Source: Amphibalanus amphitrite
Lineage: Eukaryota; Arthropoda; Thecostraca; Balanomorpha; Balanidae
Length of the DNA stretch: 64,000 bases
Assembly (NCBI RefSeq): GCF_019059575.1
Contig: NW_024881711.1
Location: 434,001 to 498,000, forward strand
Direction: 5' to 3'
The translations under genes were made by a program, and so were the position numbers. The notes under the pieces are model-generated. The model ran no database searches and was not told the DNA's origin. It saw only the letters and a list, made by a program, of their open reading frames with translations. Shown in pieces: positions 40,896 through 55,213 of this stretch. The stretch's first letter is position 1; every line of letters begins with the position of its first letter.

Positions 40896-41854
40896 CCAGG
40901 TGGGTGCCGTGCTGCGACAAAGATTGTGATGTGATTTGGCATTGTGCTTCAGCTGTGTTTCGCGAGTCCGATAGGTGGCTAACCCAGATCAGGATACGGG
41001 ATGTTGAGATGCATCCCCTTGGGGTGCCGACGGCTCTCCTCGGTAACCCCTTCACATTTTGATTTGTCGCATCCAGCATCGGTGTCTAGGTCTACAAATA
41101 AAATAGGCCAATGGATATCATGAGAAATGTACCTACCTATATCCTGTTGTGGACTCAGTGCTTCCATTTGACCCTATGCCTCTGGCGGGTCACTGGCGGG
41201 CGGCCGTTGCACTATGGTTGGAAACGGCCTCACGGATGGCCGTGGGCAATTTCGGAATATATGTATATTTGGGGTGTCATTCTGTTGGAAATTGATGAAA
41301 TGTTTTGAATTGGGCAGAAAAAATTATTTAGTTGCGCATTTAGTCTCCATTATTGTACGTGGAATCGGGAGTTTCTGATAGTGGCTTTTTTAGTGCGCCG
41401 TCAAAGGTTTAAACAACCGCGCTGGTGATAGCATGTGGAGTACCTCCATGACGTTGTAAAACTGGATTATTATATATCAAAATAATCCTTGTTATGTTGG
41501 CTATCGAGTGGAGTGACTCTTTTTCCCATGCGTGTTCAAAATCAGGAACGGCATTGCATTCTGTTTGCAGTGTCACCACAGCAATATTTGCAAAATTACG
41601 TTTATGTTTCATTGGACATACAAAAAGTTCTCCATCGACCTCCATTGAGCTTTTTGGCAGAATAAGTCTCTGTTCAATTCTGCGTAAGGGGAACGTAAAA
41701 GCAGACTGCGCACTTGTGCGCAAAATCGTCCGTGAAGCTTCATCACCCGAGGCGTACCTACCCGTCGCTTCGTTAGCACCAGGTCGGCTCGTCAGTCTTG
41801 CAATCGCTTATCCTTATAAATGATGGTAAGAAGCAGGGTTGCGGAGTCGTGGTG

Positions 41855-42118
41855 GCGCCAAATCCGACTCCGACTACGACTCCGACTCCTGACTCGTTGC
41901 CATGACTCCGGCCGACTCTGTCTCCGACTCCGGACCCCTGCCAGTGTTTCGGAGTCGTGATGGAGCTGTTCCGATTCGGACCGACTCCGACTTCCACTGC
42001 GGGCTCCTGACCGACCCCGACTCAGACTCCGACTCCTGGCTCGTTGCCACGACTCTGGGCGACTCTGACTCTGACTCCGACTCTGACTCCGACTCTGACT
42101 TCGACTCCGCACCCCTCG
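41855..42118. repeat. Degenerate (GACTCC)n hexamer repeat
   Basis: Hexamer-based GACTCC/GACTCT repeats with interspersed unique words fill about 260 bp. Frames on both strands are Ser/Arg/Asp/Glu-rich by-products. Confidence 0.88.
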
Positions 42119-42279
42119 TAAGAAGTAACTGCTCGCCGCTGCACCTGGAGTATGGATATCGTGCAAACGTGTGTGGATATCCTGGAGTATGGATATGGAT
42201 ATCCACCGACAGAGCAGACATACAGACATGCTGTAAACGCCATTACACTGTAAATACCATGGCAAATCAAATGGCTATC

Positions 42280-42975
42280 TATGGTTTTTGATCGTCGTTC
42301 TACATTTCCCAAAATCTTGAACTGAATGTTGGCAATTTCTCGTGACTACTTCACGACCATGATGCATGCATTTCTGAAATTGATCTGTTTTCAACCAGCC
42401 ACGTACTCGTATGATAAAATGAATGTCACCATCGTGTTCTACGCCCAAAAGTACCCATAAAACATGTGTCATGCATGGGCTGCGAATAGGTACCAGTTTT
42501 AATTTTCGGGGTTATGTGCTTACCTGATTGACCTGACTTTGACCCTGGCCAGTGGCCTATGTTTGACTGACCCCTACATTGATCTCACACTCTTTTAGCA
42601 CTTATATGAAGGGTTGTGACAGTTGTGACAGTTGTGACAGATTGTTTAGGACCAACTGATGACTGAATTTATTTAGGACCAACTGATGAGTGATGACGAT
42701 ATAATCGAAACGCGAAACGCGAGGCACCGATTGCGAGGTTCTACAGTCCGTGCTACTGAAAGCCCGATTTCAAGTGTTTGACCTGACCTTGACCCGACCT
42801 GTGACCTCGAAATTCAACTGTAAAGTATTCATGTGAATCGTCTCGTCGCGTTCTTCTTTCGTTTGCCGCGCCTCGTGCGTTTCGCTGCGCCTATTTGTTC
42901 GCGAGTTATCGGCTGGGGGCGTTGAACGCCCCCCCCCCCCCCCGGCAACGGTGGATGGGGAAATACCCCAGCAAC
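42280..42975 (-). repeat. Dispersed repeat family, inverse copy of 10085-10690
   Basis: Collinear blocks (TCGTGACTACTTCACGACCA, ACTGAAAGCCCGATTTCA, GTGCGTTTCGCTGCGCC) match the + copy in reverse. It ends in a GGGGGCGTTGAACGCCCCC hairpin. A short GTTGTGACA trinucleotide-like repeat lies at about 42612-42640. Confidence 0.75.
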
Positions 42976-43909
42976 TGCCGGGTTAATCTGATCTGACGCA
43001 TGTTTTGTCATTTGATCGTCATTTTATTTCTCACTTTTTTGCCCAATCCAAAAAAAAAATCATAAATACTCTTTCTCCAAATTTTTTACCCTTAATGACC
43101 AATAGTAAGACACTGTGCGTCACTACGTTGATATTTCTCGCCCTAAAGCATAACAACAATATCCATTCAGTAATAGCAGTATTCAAAACATGTTCAAAAT
43201 GCCTCGCGATATCGATAACATAACGAAAGACATAGGCGACTTATAACATACTTGCAATGATGACGTCACACACGCGTGACGTGACGTGACCTCGTCATTT
43301 CTGAGTTACTATATGATGCACGAAAGACACTGGTAGACCTATGCAAAGTTTCATCGCAGTCGGTCTACGCATTAGCAAGTTATGGGCAAAACATTTTTTC
43401 GCGTTGACCCCCGGCCATCCGTGAGGCCGTTTCCAACCATAGTGCGTTGGCCCGGCCCTACTCCTGCAGTCCGTCCGCTATGAGCCGCCCTGGCGGCGGT
43501 GCCTGGAGTCGGATGCACGACTGAACAGTGAACACCACGGCATTACCACAGGCCGGCCGGTCCCAGTCGCGCCGCTAAACCTTTCCGACATTGCTTTTAC
43601 TCTACTTACACGCATAGGTACTGAGTAGGTACTGACCTTGACTGGCTGCCCGCCGTCCAAACTCTCCGAGACATGGATATTCGCGGCTTAGGCGCAACCA
43701 GCTCTAGGAGCGTCAACTCATGAGAGGATACTTCTGCCCGGCCCCTGTAACCCGTGTCCGTGGTCGGGCGGAGAAGCTGTTGGCGGGAACGTGATTTCCT
43801 ACAGCTTGGTAGTATTTTACGCCTAAGAAGCTGCACCCTCTAGAAATGGAGGTGGTTTTATTGAGATCGGAAGGCGTATTAGCGTCAGTTGTATAATTTC
43901 GTTTGTTAA

Positions 43910-43975
43910 AGGGACCATCCCACCTTAACATTAGTTTGAGTTAAGATAGCCAAATTTGGGTCCCTGGCTTGCACT
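43910..43975 (-). mobile_element. Fragment of the TTAA MITE family
   Basis: TTAA at 43906-43909 is followed by AGGGACCATCCCACCTTAAC and about 50 bp matching the right end of the 20973-21465 family in reverse. The other end is absent, so this is a truncated copy. Confidence 0.75.
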
Positions 43976-44386
43976 TCCACGTACCGGTTTGGCTCAGTGC
44001 TCGCGAGGAATGGGGTCTGAGGCCCGGCACATTTGGCCGGTGGTCACCGATCCGGGGATGCCGCAGCAGTGCGGCGCACCGACGGACCGACCGGGCCATC
44101 GGCGGACGTTCGGCCCAGTCCGGCGGGATGTGTTCGCGAACCCGACCGCCCCCCCCCCCCCCCTCCGAGAAGTGCGGGGGCGATTGGCGGTGGCTGTGGC
44201 AACTCGGTGGCGGCTGGGTGACACCGGCGCCCACGGTGGGCCTCGAGTCAGGTGGACCTGGTCTCGGCATGGGGCTGTTCGGCCGCCGCTCCGAGGGCAC
44301 GTGCGGAGCATATGACCAACCATACGGACCCGGTGAGGTTCCGGCGCTAGGTCACCGTTACGGGTCCGCGCCAGAGCTGCCACGTA

Positions 44387-46238
44387 GGGGAGAGATGGGC
44401 AAAGCGGCCACCCGGGGCAAAACGGCCACTCATCGTTTTAGCCCTCCACAGCTGGCGTCAGCTCCAATTTATGATTGCCAATTATACTTCTCTTCACGGT
44501 CGTTCGAATGAGCCAGACCGGGGTTTCCGTCCCATCGCCGTTGTTCTGTGATACACGGAAAAGCATTTCTTGCCAGGTTACTAACTATTTTTACGATTTT
44601 TAAATGTTGTTTCATAGCAAAACCGTATGAAATTTTATTTAAGCGATCTTGTTCATGCATTGCATCGTTATTGGAGATGTCTGTTACCAATTTTAATGCT
44701 TTTTGCCCCACTAATAGCTGAGCTGGGATATTTTTGTCTCGGACAGTATGCTTGGGGCAAAGTAGACGGGGCAAAGTGGCCAGCTCCGAATTGGCCATAA
44801 GTTGTTTCTTCCTGGACAACAAACGTTTTTGATATTGAAATGTGTCGTCATGCATTCATCTCGCCCACTTTTTGGTTACATTAGTTACCAAATGATGCAA
44901 TGAAATATTTTTCCATGAATATCCTTTCTTTCTTTGCCTACAGGTGGGAAGATGACCGATTAAACATCCATCTTCGTTTGAGCCTTGTCACCATCAAATA
45001 CCCTATCCGTACATGAGGCAATTATTCTGTTTCTCAGAGCTGGGCATTGCGCAACTTAGGTCCGCAACTCCGCAACTCCGCAACTAGCGGACTACCCTCA
45101 TGGGAGCGGAGTTACGGATCGGCTACCGAGCCCCAAAAAGTTGCGGAGTTGCGAGTTGCGGAAGGGAAAAATTCTAAAGCGCAACCGCTACCGGGGCCGC
45201 CAACGAGATACGGGATTGAAGCGAGATACGGGTTCCAGGACAAGTTCAATGTGTTTATCTCGTCAAGACTAATCAATTGATATGCAGCATGGCCTATTTG
45301 GGTCAGGTCGTGACCTTCAACTGAGGTCAAATTTTGCATTTGACCTTTCGAGGTCATCTTATATATCATTGATGGCCTCGAAACGACGCACCTTGGTGGA
45401 GAAATGCTATGGCGATTAGATTAATGACCTAGCTAAATTATGTTAGAAGTTATGCCAGATAAAAACTAGTTTCGTCAATATTGGCTATTTTTTAGATTTT
45501 TGACCCCTGGAGGCTAAACTATCTGACGTCTTACTCCACATAGTGCTATAAATGGACTATAGTTTCTTTTTCTGCGCCGCTCTAGCTCTTCTGGTTCTCG
45601 AGTTAGAGCGTCTGAAGCTGAAATTCATCAAAATCCTGGAAAACCGGGAACATTTTCACTTTGATGACCTCTGATGACTTTCAAAAGGTGCTTCCTATCA
45701 GACATAGCACTGCACTTCAGGGCGAAAACTGATAAAACATAGGTACCTAATAGAGATGGGTAGCGGAGTTGCGGAGTTGCGGAGTTGCGAGTTGCGGTTT
45801 CAAGATCTGAAAAATAGTTTCGGAGTTGCGATTGCGCTTTGGGTACCTCAGGTTGCGGAAGGTAGCGGTAGCGGTTTCCAAATTCCGGTAGCGATGCCCA
45901 CCTCTGCAGTGTTTCTCATATCGGGACTTAAGTAGTCGCCGGTGGCCGCTTGGCCCCAGGGTATGGGGGCAAAGCGGCCAAAATGCATAGGTGTAAAGTT
46001 TCGCCAATATTTCCCATTAAGAACGCCTTTGGAAGTGAAACTTAGTTGAAATAAAAGGCAATTTAATAGGTCACATTGGTATGTAAAGTATATTTCCAAG
46101 TTTAAAAATCAAGTATCTTACTAAAGTAGGTAAATCTTACTTACAGTAATCATGGCAAAAAACACAATCCACTACATTAAAAATCAAGCGTCGGTATCGC
46201 AAGAAGCGTTAAGTTGGCCGCTTTGCCTCACTCTCCCC
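44387..46238. mobile_element. TA-flanked TIR element with GGCAAAGCGGCC motifs and a nested repeat
   Basis: The ends are GGGGAGAGATGGGCAAAGCG and GCTTTGCCTCACTCTCCCC, with TA at 44385-44386 and 46239-46240. Internal GGGGCAAAGTGGCC-type words recall the 39002-39973 element. A region rich in CGGAGTTGCGGAGTTGCG (45036-45907), with GGGCATTGCG/CGATGCCC at its edges, looks like a separate insertion. No transposase recognised. Confidence 0.7.
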
Positions 46239-46627
46239 TACCTCTTTTCCGACATCGAGTCACTCATCCGCGCAAAAGTGAATCGCAAAACCGTGCGGAT
46301 ATTTTCCTGGAGCAACTGGCGCACAAGGCCATTTCGTGATGAGGGCATACCACTGGACAGTGCCTGGGTGATTATCCCTGCTCCGGCGCGGCAGATGGCG
46401 TGATAACGTGCGGTGGACGTTTTCCTCCTCGCTGGCCCTGACGCCTTCACTGTCCGATCGAATAGTGTGCCACAGTTCCGGCGAGCGGTGCGGGAGGCTC
46501 GGCAGTGCTGAGTGGGACAGCGCGCGCCCGCTCCGCTCCCCTTCCCACGGCACCGGTCTTGGTGGGGGAGCGCGCCGGGCCCCCTCGCCGTTCACCAGTT
46601 ATTACTCATAGCGCTATTGATCAGAGG

Positions 46628-48428
46628 GGGCATTCCACGTCAAATCAAACACCGAAATCCGTCATCCCCTTCGATTTTTCTGAAAATTTGTAGGCAGACT
46701 GGGCATGGTTCAAAACTGAGTTACGTATAATATTTTCGAAATTTGATAACGTATCGCTGAGATATAGGTCATCGAATATAGTGAAAAATGCCACACATCA
46801 ATTTTTTAAATGGCTATAACTCTGGTTCCTTTTCTGGTATCAAAATGATATTAACAGGGTCTTATAGGCAATTGATAAGGCTTTGATTTTTAATTATAAG
46901 ATGAAATTGAAGTGACCTTGAAATGCTTTTGACCTTGAATTAAAACATAAAAATTTAAATAGCAAAAAACACGTCACCTTCGATTTGGCTAATTTTTACA
47001 TATTATGTCCGTCACAATGTTCCTAACCATCTGTGAAAAAATTGGAGTGGGCCATTCATAACTTTCGCGGCAAACGCCGTTTTCATGCATCAACATCACG
47101 CAACCGCGCGTGACCTTGAAAGACAGAGTCAAGACATGCTTGCTTGTGTACACTTTCTTAAATGAATGATTGCTGATTAGTGATATCCTAAACTCTGCGA
47201 GAATGGAAATGCATAGTCATCGTAGTCAAGCATTCACGTTCCATAGTAAAAGTGTCTCAGGCAAACGGTATTTTGCGGTGAATTTTGAGCCGTGTGGAAA
47301 TGCATCATGAAGTAAATTCAACGAAAACATTATCACGCAACGATATCTTCACGTCTTTTGATCTTCACTATACGAAAGAACATACATTTTATAGTATGTA
47401 TGGGGAATTTCTAGTTAATCCAATAATAAATATGGCAGTTAAAGGCCTGCTAAGAGTAACATGTCGCCGGCTGCAAGGCGGGCTCGGCCGATGCGGGAAA
47501 TGCAGTAATCACAATTTTCTGTTTACACGTTCATATCATATTTCAATTGTTTACCAACCGATTTTCAAAATTCTTTCACCATAAGATTGCCTGTACATTT
47601 CTTAGTCTTCTCACAAAATTGGACGCGAATCGAACGAAATCAGCGGTAGGGAGCGCGATGTAAAGACGGAACTGTTCCGTTCCGTCCCGGCACAGTCTAC
47701 AATTCAGGCGGCGCGTAGCGGTCGGCGCCGGCTGCCGAGTCGCCGCGTCGCTGCGGCGACAGGATGTTCACTTTACACCGCTATTACTAGAACAGTTGTG
47801 AACCGATTTTCTTATTGCTTGCACGATGAGATGTCCAATTCAATTCTTGACAGGTAGCCATAATTAATTTCGCATTAATCTTATGAGATATTGGCGAAAA
47901 ACAGGAGGGGTGGGCGAAATTCGCTCTTCCTCCTCCACTGCGCGTGCTAACATACGTTTGCATATGTGCAGTTTTCTTCAAAACTTATGAATGGCCCACT
48001 CTAATTTTTTCACAGGTTGTTAAGAATATGATAGGCAATAAAATATATGAAAATGAGCCAAATCGATGGTGACGTGTTTTTTGCTATTTCGATATTTGTG
48101 CTTAAGAACAGAGTTAAGCAAATTTCAAGGTCATATATTTAAGTAGGTGCAATTCTAAACAAATGCTTAAGAAATTACCTAAATAGTAAGGGTTATTTCA
48201 TTCAAATCAAACAAGTACAACCAAAGTTATGGTCATTCAAAAATATAAAGATGCAACATTTTGTAAAAATTTGATGCCCTATATTTAGAAGACCTTTGGT
48301 CAGAATGTGCAAAAAACATCAATGTAATGTCCGGGGCCACACAGGAACTCGCTCACAAATTTATAATGAAATCGCTGATGGTAAGGTGCAAAACAGCCGA
48401 TTTTTGTTCGATTTGACGTGGAATGCCC
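46628..48428. mobile_element. TIR element with long inverted ends (GGGCATTCCACGTCAAATC)
   Basis: The outer ends GGGCATTCCACGTCAAATC and GATTTGACGTGGAATGCCC bound about 1.8 kb. Inverted similarity continues inward for roughly 430 bp (for example GTGGGCCATTCATAA at 47050 against TTATGAATGGCCCAC at 47985). CAGAGG occurs on both outer flanks (46622 and 48429) and may be the target duplication. The interior has no recognised coding region. Confidence 0.75.
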
Positions 48429-50214
48429 CAGAGGGGAGATACAACAGAGGTGGCAGGGGACAGGTGTAGAGAGCGAGCGAACGCCAGGTCCGCGCGGACC
48501 GTTTGGGCGTCGAACACAGAGCACAGGTGCCGTGCCACGTGCAGCGCCGCGTGGGCCTGCTAGGCACGACCCGGCCGGCAGAGCGGAGCGGCGCGGGCTC
48601 GGCGAGACGCCCCTGCTGCAGCCGCCGGGCTCGGCGTGCTGCCGGAGGCACGGCACGGCGTGAGGAGGCGGTGCACAGTGTGACGGTCGGTGGTCAGCGG
48701 CTGAACACAGTGCGCGGGCAGAAGTACCGGGACCTTCCTCACCGCCCACAGCTCGTCTGACGGTCCAGTTGCTGCAGCTGCCTACATCGGGCCAGGGGTA
48801 CCGACCGCCGGTCGGCCTGGCCGTCCGATGAGCCGGCGCGGCTGGCAGGAGGCGGCCTCGGCAGGAAGCTGCGCTCGTCGAGCCCGCGCAGAGCTGGCAG
48901 GAGGCGGCCTCGGCAGGGAGCTGCGCCCGTCGAGCCGGCGCGGCCCGAACAGGATCATGGGAAGCCCGCTCCACCTGTTCGCCTCTAGGCAAGGCTGCGT
49001 GGTAGCCTGGCGACCTGGCGCCGACCGAGACGCCGGGAGTCAGCGGCGAATTAGCCGGGCCGAGCCACCGATAACCTGTAGCCAATCGTGCAATCGGCTG
49101 CAAAAAGTGTCCGGCCGAGCCGCTGTGGCGGACGGGCAGACAAAGAGCGCCGCCGGCTGGTGGCGTGCCACGGCCGCCGGTGACGACCCGTGGCCGGCGG
49201 GATGTCGGACGATGTGGCAACACGCCCGGCCCGCCGCCGGGGCTGACCCGCTCCGGCCGCACCGCCGCATGACCTTGCAGGGCGGCCCCTGACGCTCTCC
49301 GTGCGGCATCTCTGGCGCAACGAACCGGATCCGGCCCGGGGCCGGGTCCTCATGACCGGATCTCCGGGGTCGGGTCCTCTGGTGGACCGGGTCCGCTCCT
49401 CTCCGGTCCTCTGGAGCGCCGGGTGACGGGTCTGCTCGCAGCGGCGGCCGCTCTGTTGGCCACGCGGTGGCTACCACAGGTCGGCGATTGTGAAACCCGT
49501 GCGGCGTGCCCGGACCGGATTCGCCGAGTGTGACGCCGGCTCGGCGGCGGGTTCACACGATCCCGCAGCCAGGTCCGGCCGGCCAGCCGGCACCATGTCA
49601 CACTGACTGCACCTACGGCGTCTGAATCAGCGCGCGGCGCCGCTCCGCCAGTCTGGCAGGAAAGTCGCCTTGCCGCCAGGCACGACACTGGGCCGCATCG
49701 CGCCGCCGGCACTGGGGTGGTTTTGCTGGCTGCCGGTTTCACCTTTACACATACATTGGCCTGCGCTGGCGTGATTTCCTTATAGATTTCTTACGCATCA
49801 GCACATATACGAGTATGTGTATACGCGAGCGACGCGCATCGCGTATGCGTAGGTATACGCACGCACGCGGAATGCGTAGTTGATTATTATTTAAGTCGGA
49901 AGGTCGATTGTAAAATAGACCAGGCAGAATAATTCCGAACAGAGAGACGCCGCCTGGACTGGCGCCCAGGCGTCGTCAATATTCCACTATTAAAATAATG
50001 TATACAGGGCTGCACCGCATCTAACGATAGAGGAGCCAGTGTCTGCACTGCGCCATGAACTGTTGCTGACAAAGGTGCACTGTGCTTGGCGCGTAACGAG
50101 GCACGAGCGCCGGGACGCACGCTGCCACGTGTCAGGGGCGTGTTTAGGGAAGTGCCGCGCAGTCACAACAAACGGCCGTCGCTGCTGCGCTCCGCCCCGC
50201 CCGTGGGGTGCTCG

Positions 50215-50325
50215 CCAGTGCCCGGCCGGCGCCGGGCCGAGAGCACCCCGGCGCCGGGCCGGGAGCATCCCAGCGCCGGGCCGGGAGCACCCCGGCGCCG
50301 GGCCGGGAGCACCCCGGCGCCGGCG
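50215..50325. repeat. 21-bp GC-rich minisatellite
   Basis: About five units of GCCGGGAGCACCCCGGCGCCG (one base variable); essentially all G and C. Confidence 0.88.
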
Positions 50326-51612
50326 GCGGCCGATCGGCCTCCCGTTGCTGAAACGCTGGAGGTCGAGCGGGCAGCGTTTGTGGGCTCCGCGCCCGAGCCG
50401 GTCGTACGGTTCGGGACGGCACTCCGAGCTATACCGGGATCCCGGAGGACCGCCGGACAAAGCGAGTGCCACTCGGCCATGCCGTGTGCGCCGTGCCCGG
50501 CCCGGTGGCGCGCCGCCGTGCCCGGCCCCGTGGCGCGCCGCCGGGCCCGGCCCTGCGGCCACGCGCGCCAGCCGTGTGGCGGTCCAGCTGTCGCCGCTAA
50601 TGGCGCACCGGAGGCGAGATGCGCGGCGCGTCTTCCGGCGGGGCGCCTTGTCCAGCTGCTGGTTGACCTTCGTCGCAGTCCGGGCGCCGCCGCGCTGGCT
50701 GCTCCCGATCCGGGTGGCCGGTGGGAGGGATGCGCGCCCTGTCAAGGGCGCCGGGGCTGCTGACGGGGCTGCGTCTGTCTTGTTCGGACTGCTGGGAGGT
50801 TCAGGTGTGAAGTTTGCATGTCTACGGCTCAGGTGTGTGCCGTTAGGGTCATGACTAGTCAGTTCTGTCAGTGAGTCAGTCTGTCCAGTCCTGTTTGTCA
50901 GTCTGTCCTCATACTCATACCTACTCATGCTCATACATTTCGGAAACATCCATGATTAGTATGGTTTTTCGGTATTCCACGTCAAATACATGATGAGACT
51001 ACCTAATTAAGATAAATCTAAAACTTAAAAGCCTGCCTAAGGACGTTGCATGTATGTATATGTGAATGTTCAGCCCTGTGTCAGACCTGTCAGTCTAGTC
51101 TGTCTGTTCTGTCAGTCCAGACTCCAGTCTGTCAGTCCGTCCAGTCCGTCAGTTCCATGATTCTCAGCCATCCTGCCTGCCTCCCCTGTCCCCCAATCTG
51201 TATCTATCCACTCAGTAGGGCTGTCTGACGGGCATCACTGACGCAGCCACATCTCCACCTTACCTAATACGTGCCTATCTCACTCGAGTGTTTTGAATCG
51301 GGCCGCAATCGCCATTGTGCCTGCCAGATTGCACTCAATCAGACGGCTTCATTTGCCGAGTAGATGCTTGAGAGCACTTTATCTTATTTCCTGCCAACTG
51401 ACGGCTTTGCGGATGCCATTGATTGTTGATAGTGCGGCTGTGACGCTGTATTGTTTGCTGGGGCCGATGACGCTCCTCCCGCGCTGAACTCTCACCGGCG
51501 CGACCGCACCGCGGTGAAGCTAACAAGGACTGCGGCTGTTTGTTTGGGTGTTTGTCGTCACGCGCGCACCAGCTCAGTAATTAGGCGAACGTTAAACTGG
51601 TGAGCCTGCCGC

Positions 51613-51755
51613 GGGCCACTGAGCCGGGTCGGACCGGGCTCGGTCCACTGAGCCGGGGTCGGACCGGGCTCGGTCCACTGAGCCGGGGTCGGACCGGGCT
51701 CGGGCCGCTGAGCCGGGGTCGGACCGGGCTCGGGCCGCTGAGCCGGGGTCGCTAC
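51613..51755. repeat. 30-bp minisatellite
   Basis: Nearly five units of GAGCCGGGGTCGGACCGGGC plus TCGGTCCACT or TCGGGCCGCT. Confidence 0.9.
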
Positions 51756-53607
51756 GGCCAGCTACGGCTGCTGGGCGCGACTCCAGCGATTGGCTCTGTC
51801 CGGATTCGGTGAGTCCTTAGTGATTCCGAGTTTCCCCGTCTTTCAGTCAGTTTCTTCATGTTTCCGAGCAGCTCCGTGCTTCTGGTCGTGTTTTCCGGCG
51901 TCGGGAAGGCGGGGGTCCCGCCCCGCTGTGTATCAGTGACATCACTGCACGTACGAATCCGTCATGCCCGCAGTCGCACCATGACGTCATTTACCGGCCG
52001 TGACATTCCACTACCTGCCACCATCGGGGGCGGAACTGAACGGACGCCATGAGGTCGCCGTGGGGTCACTTCCGTTCTGACGGCGCCGCTGCTCTATGAG
52101 GGTCCGCCGCGCGGTGGTGCGGTCGGGACGGCGGCACAGCTGGCGAGCCGCGACGCGGTCCGCTCCGCGCTTGTCGGGGTCGACCTACCGACGTCCGACG
52201 GGGGTGTCCCGTCAGCCGCTCAGCGCTGGCGGGGGTCGCCGTTGGCCGCGTCTGGGAGATGCGGAGGGTCGGCGCCGCGCCGTCCTGGGCCGGGCTCGGA
52301 GGATCGGCACCGCGGTCACCGGACGTGGGAGCGATCCGGGGGTCAGAGAGAGCTCCTCAACACCTGAGGCGGGGAATAGTCTGGACCTGGAGTGCCCTGC
52401 TGACACCTCGCTGGTGTAGGGCCGGGCTCGCGGTGGGTCGCTCGGTACGCCGGCCTACTGCCAGCAGAACCCGTGACCAGTGACGCTCGAGAGGCGTCAG
52501 CCGTCAGGTGACCGACCCACCCTTTTCCTAACCCTCACCCAATCCTATCGTCGGACGCCTGAGATGGGGGGGGGGGGGGCGTCAGGTGACCGACCCGCCC
52601 CCTCCTCCCTCCCCGATCCTGTCGAGGCTAGTCTCTGCCGCGGCCGCCAGTGTTCCCGCCAACAAATCGACACACGCCCCAGGAGGCTAAGTGTCCAATA
52701 CCGTCGAACCGAGTGTCGGAGCTGATGTTCTCCGGCCCGCCGGTCACGTAGCCGACTCGGCGGCGATAGGAGGCCGGCCCGGGCGGCTCCGCGCGACCGG
52801 CACGGCGGCGCCCCGGTCCTGCCGGCCGGTATTCAGATGGCAGGCCGTCAGACGGGGCTCGTGCTGTGACATTTGTGACGCAGCTGGGATGCCGTGCCGG
52901 CGACGAAGTAGTCGGCGGAGGTGCGGTCTCGGCGGCCTCATCCGTTGGGGAGTGGGGTGGCTCAGACCGGTTACCATGAGCGCCGCGCCGCCGCAGTATA
53001 CATGTAGTTACACGGTATGTACATACAGTGCATGGCTGTGACTGACGAGTAGCGGACAGGACCAGGAACTGAACGGGAGCGGCGGCGGCGGCTGGGCTCG
53101 GCACGGGGCCGGCCGGCCGGCCACCTGCGCGGCCACCCCGCCGAGCAGGGCGCCTCTGCCCGCCGCCGGCCGGTCTATTTTCACACACGCACCGTCTCTG
53201 ACCGCGCGGCACGCGGTGTGGCTGCGGCTGCGGCTGCCGGTGGCCCATGTCCGCCCGGCAGTCGGCGCCGCGCTCCCTCCTGCAGCGGCAGTCGGCGCCG
53301 CTCTCCCTCCCACAGCCAGTCCCGAGCCGCCGGCACCACCGGCCGCCTTTGTCGCCGCGCGCCGCCACGACGTGCTCCGAGCTCCAAGTCGGCGCCCGGC
53401 CGACGCAAAGTCGTCGCGCTCGTTGGAGGCCGACGGCCTCTGTCGTCGTCGGCGGCGGCTCTCCCTATGGTGGCGCTGCGACGGCAGCCGGCCGGTCGTA
53501 GCCGAGATTTAGGAGATATTCCGGGGTACTTCGGATCGGGATACGCCGGCTAGTCCGGCCGTGCCGTACGATGCTGGCAGAACGCTGCAGCGCGCGCCGT
53601 GGCCGAG

Positions 53608-53935
<328 letters not shown>

Positions 53936-54594
53936 CCTTCTCCCTCTGTGCTCATTTTCCCTTTCCCTTCCTTTTCTCTCTCACTCTGCTGTGCAATGTG
54001 CATTGTGCATGCTCGTACATTTTCCGCGCTCCTATCTCCGTCCTCGGTCTCAAATCAGGATGCTCTCTCGAACCCCTCATCGTGATTTGTAGCTTCCTCT
54101 CGGTCCCATTAGGTGTGTGCTCTGTCCGCGCCAGAGGCGGCCCGGCGCTCCGCAGTACCGTTAGGCGCCGCGCTTCGTGCCGTCATGCTGCCGGGCAGCG
54201 GTGCCCGGACGGTCATCTGGGGTGTCGCTCAATGCGCCGCGCTGGATGGGCTGGATGGAGGCGGCGCTCTCCGGGTGAGATAGCCGCGGTGGGGACGGGA
54301 CGTAGAGTGGGACTCCATCTTCCTCCCGGCCCGGAGAGCGAGTCGCCCGGCCGGGCAACGACGGCCGTCTCCCTGTCTCTGTCGGAGCAGTGGGTCCGTC
54401 TCCTGGTCTCTGTCGGAGCAGTGGGTCTGTCTCCTGGTCTCTGTCGGAGCAGTGATGGCAGGTGTAGGTACGGTCATGGGACGATTTTGGGACTGCTTGG
54501 CGTCAAAATGAGACGACGGATGGAACCGTGATTTAGTGTGACGTTCGTATAAGTGTCTTGGAAGATTGAAAATGTTTGTGTTCGACATCTGACT

Positions 54595-54885
54595 GCGGTC
54601 CGTCCGTCGGTCCGCCGGTGCGGCGTGGTCTGTCGGTCCGGACGTCGGTCCGCCGGTGCGGCGTGGCCTGTCGGTCCGGACGTCGGTCCGCCGGTGCGGC
54701 GTGGCCTGTCGGTCCGGACGTCGGTCCGCCGGTGCGGCGTGGCCTGTCAGTCCGGACGTCGGTCCGCCGGTGCGGCGTGGCCTGTCGGTCCGGACGTCGG
54801 TCCGCCGGTGCGGCGTGGCCTGTCGGTCCGGACGTCGGTCCGCCGGTGCGGCGTGGCCTGTCGGTCCGGACGTCGGTCCGTGGCT
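54595..54885. repeat. 38-bp minisatellite
   Basis: About seven units of GTCCGGACGTCGGTCCGCCG followed by GTGCGGCGTGGCCTGTCG at exact 38-bp spacing. Confidence 0.93.
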
Positions 54886-55213
54886 CCGTCGGCGCGGCAC
54901 CGCCTGCGATGATGCCGCTGATGGGTGCTAATGGCCGCCGCCCGGAAGGGGCCAGTTAGCACGGCCGTGTCGGCGCGCGCCCAAAGTGCGCGTTACGAGC
55001 GCCGCTCGTTACCACATCCTGCCAGCGGAGCCGCCGCCGCCGCCGCGCTGGTGCCGCGGACGGCTGCGGGGAGCTGGGCTGCGGGGAGCTGGCTGTGGGG
55101 AGCTGGCTGTGGGGAGGGCTGGGCTGCGGAGAGCTGGCTGCGGGGAGGCGCGGGGTTATTGATTCTGACACGGCGCCGGTGTCGACTGCTCGTCGGCGAT
55201 GATACATGCGGAT

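Noticed and set aside
41409-41823. Overlapping open frames on both strands (104 and 109 codons)
   Set aside because: The minus frame starts without ATG, neither resembles a family, and there is no splice or promoter context. Kept only as a weak possibility.
48300-49262. 320-codon minus frame
   Set aside because: CpG-rich non-repetitive DNA with all frames open, no motif, and a start not supported by ATG context; overlaps a transposon end.
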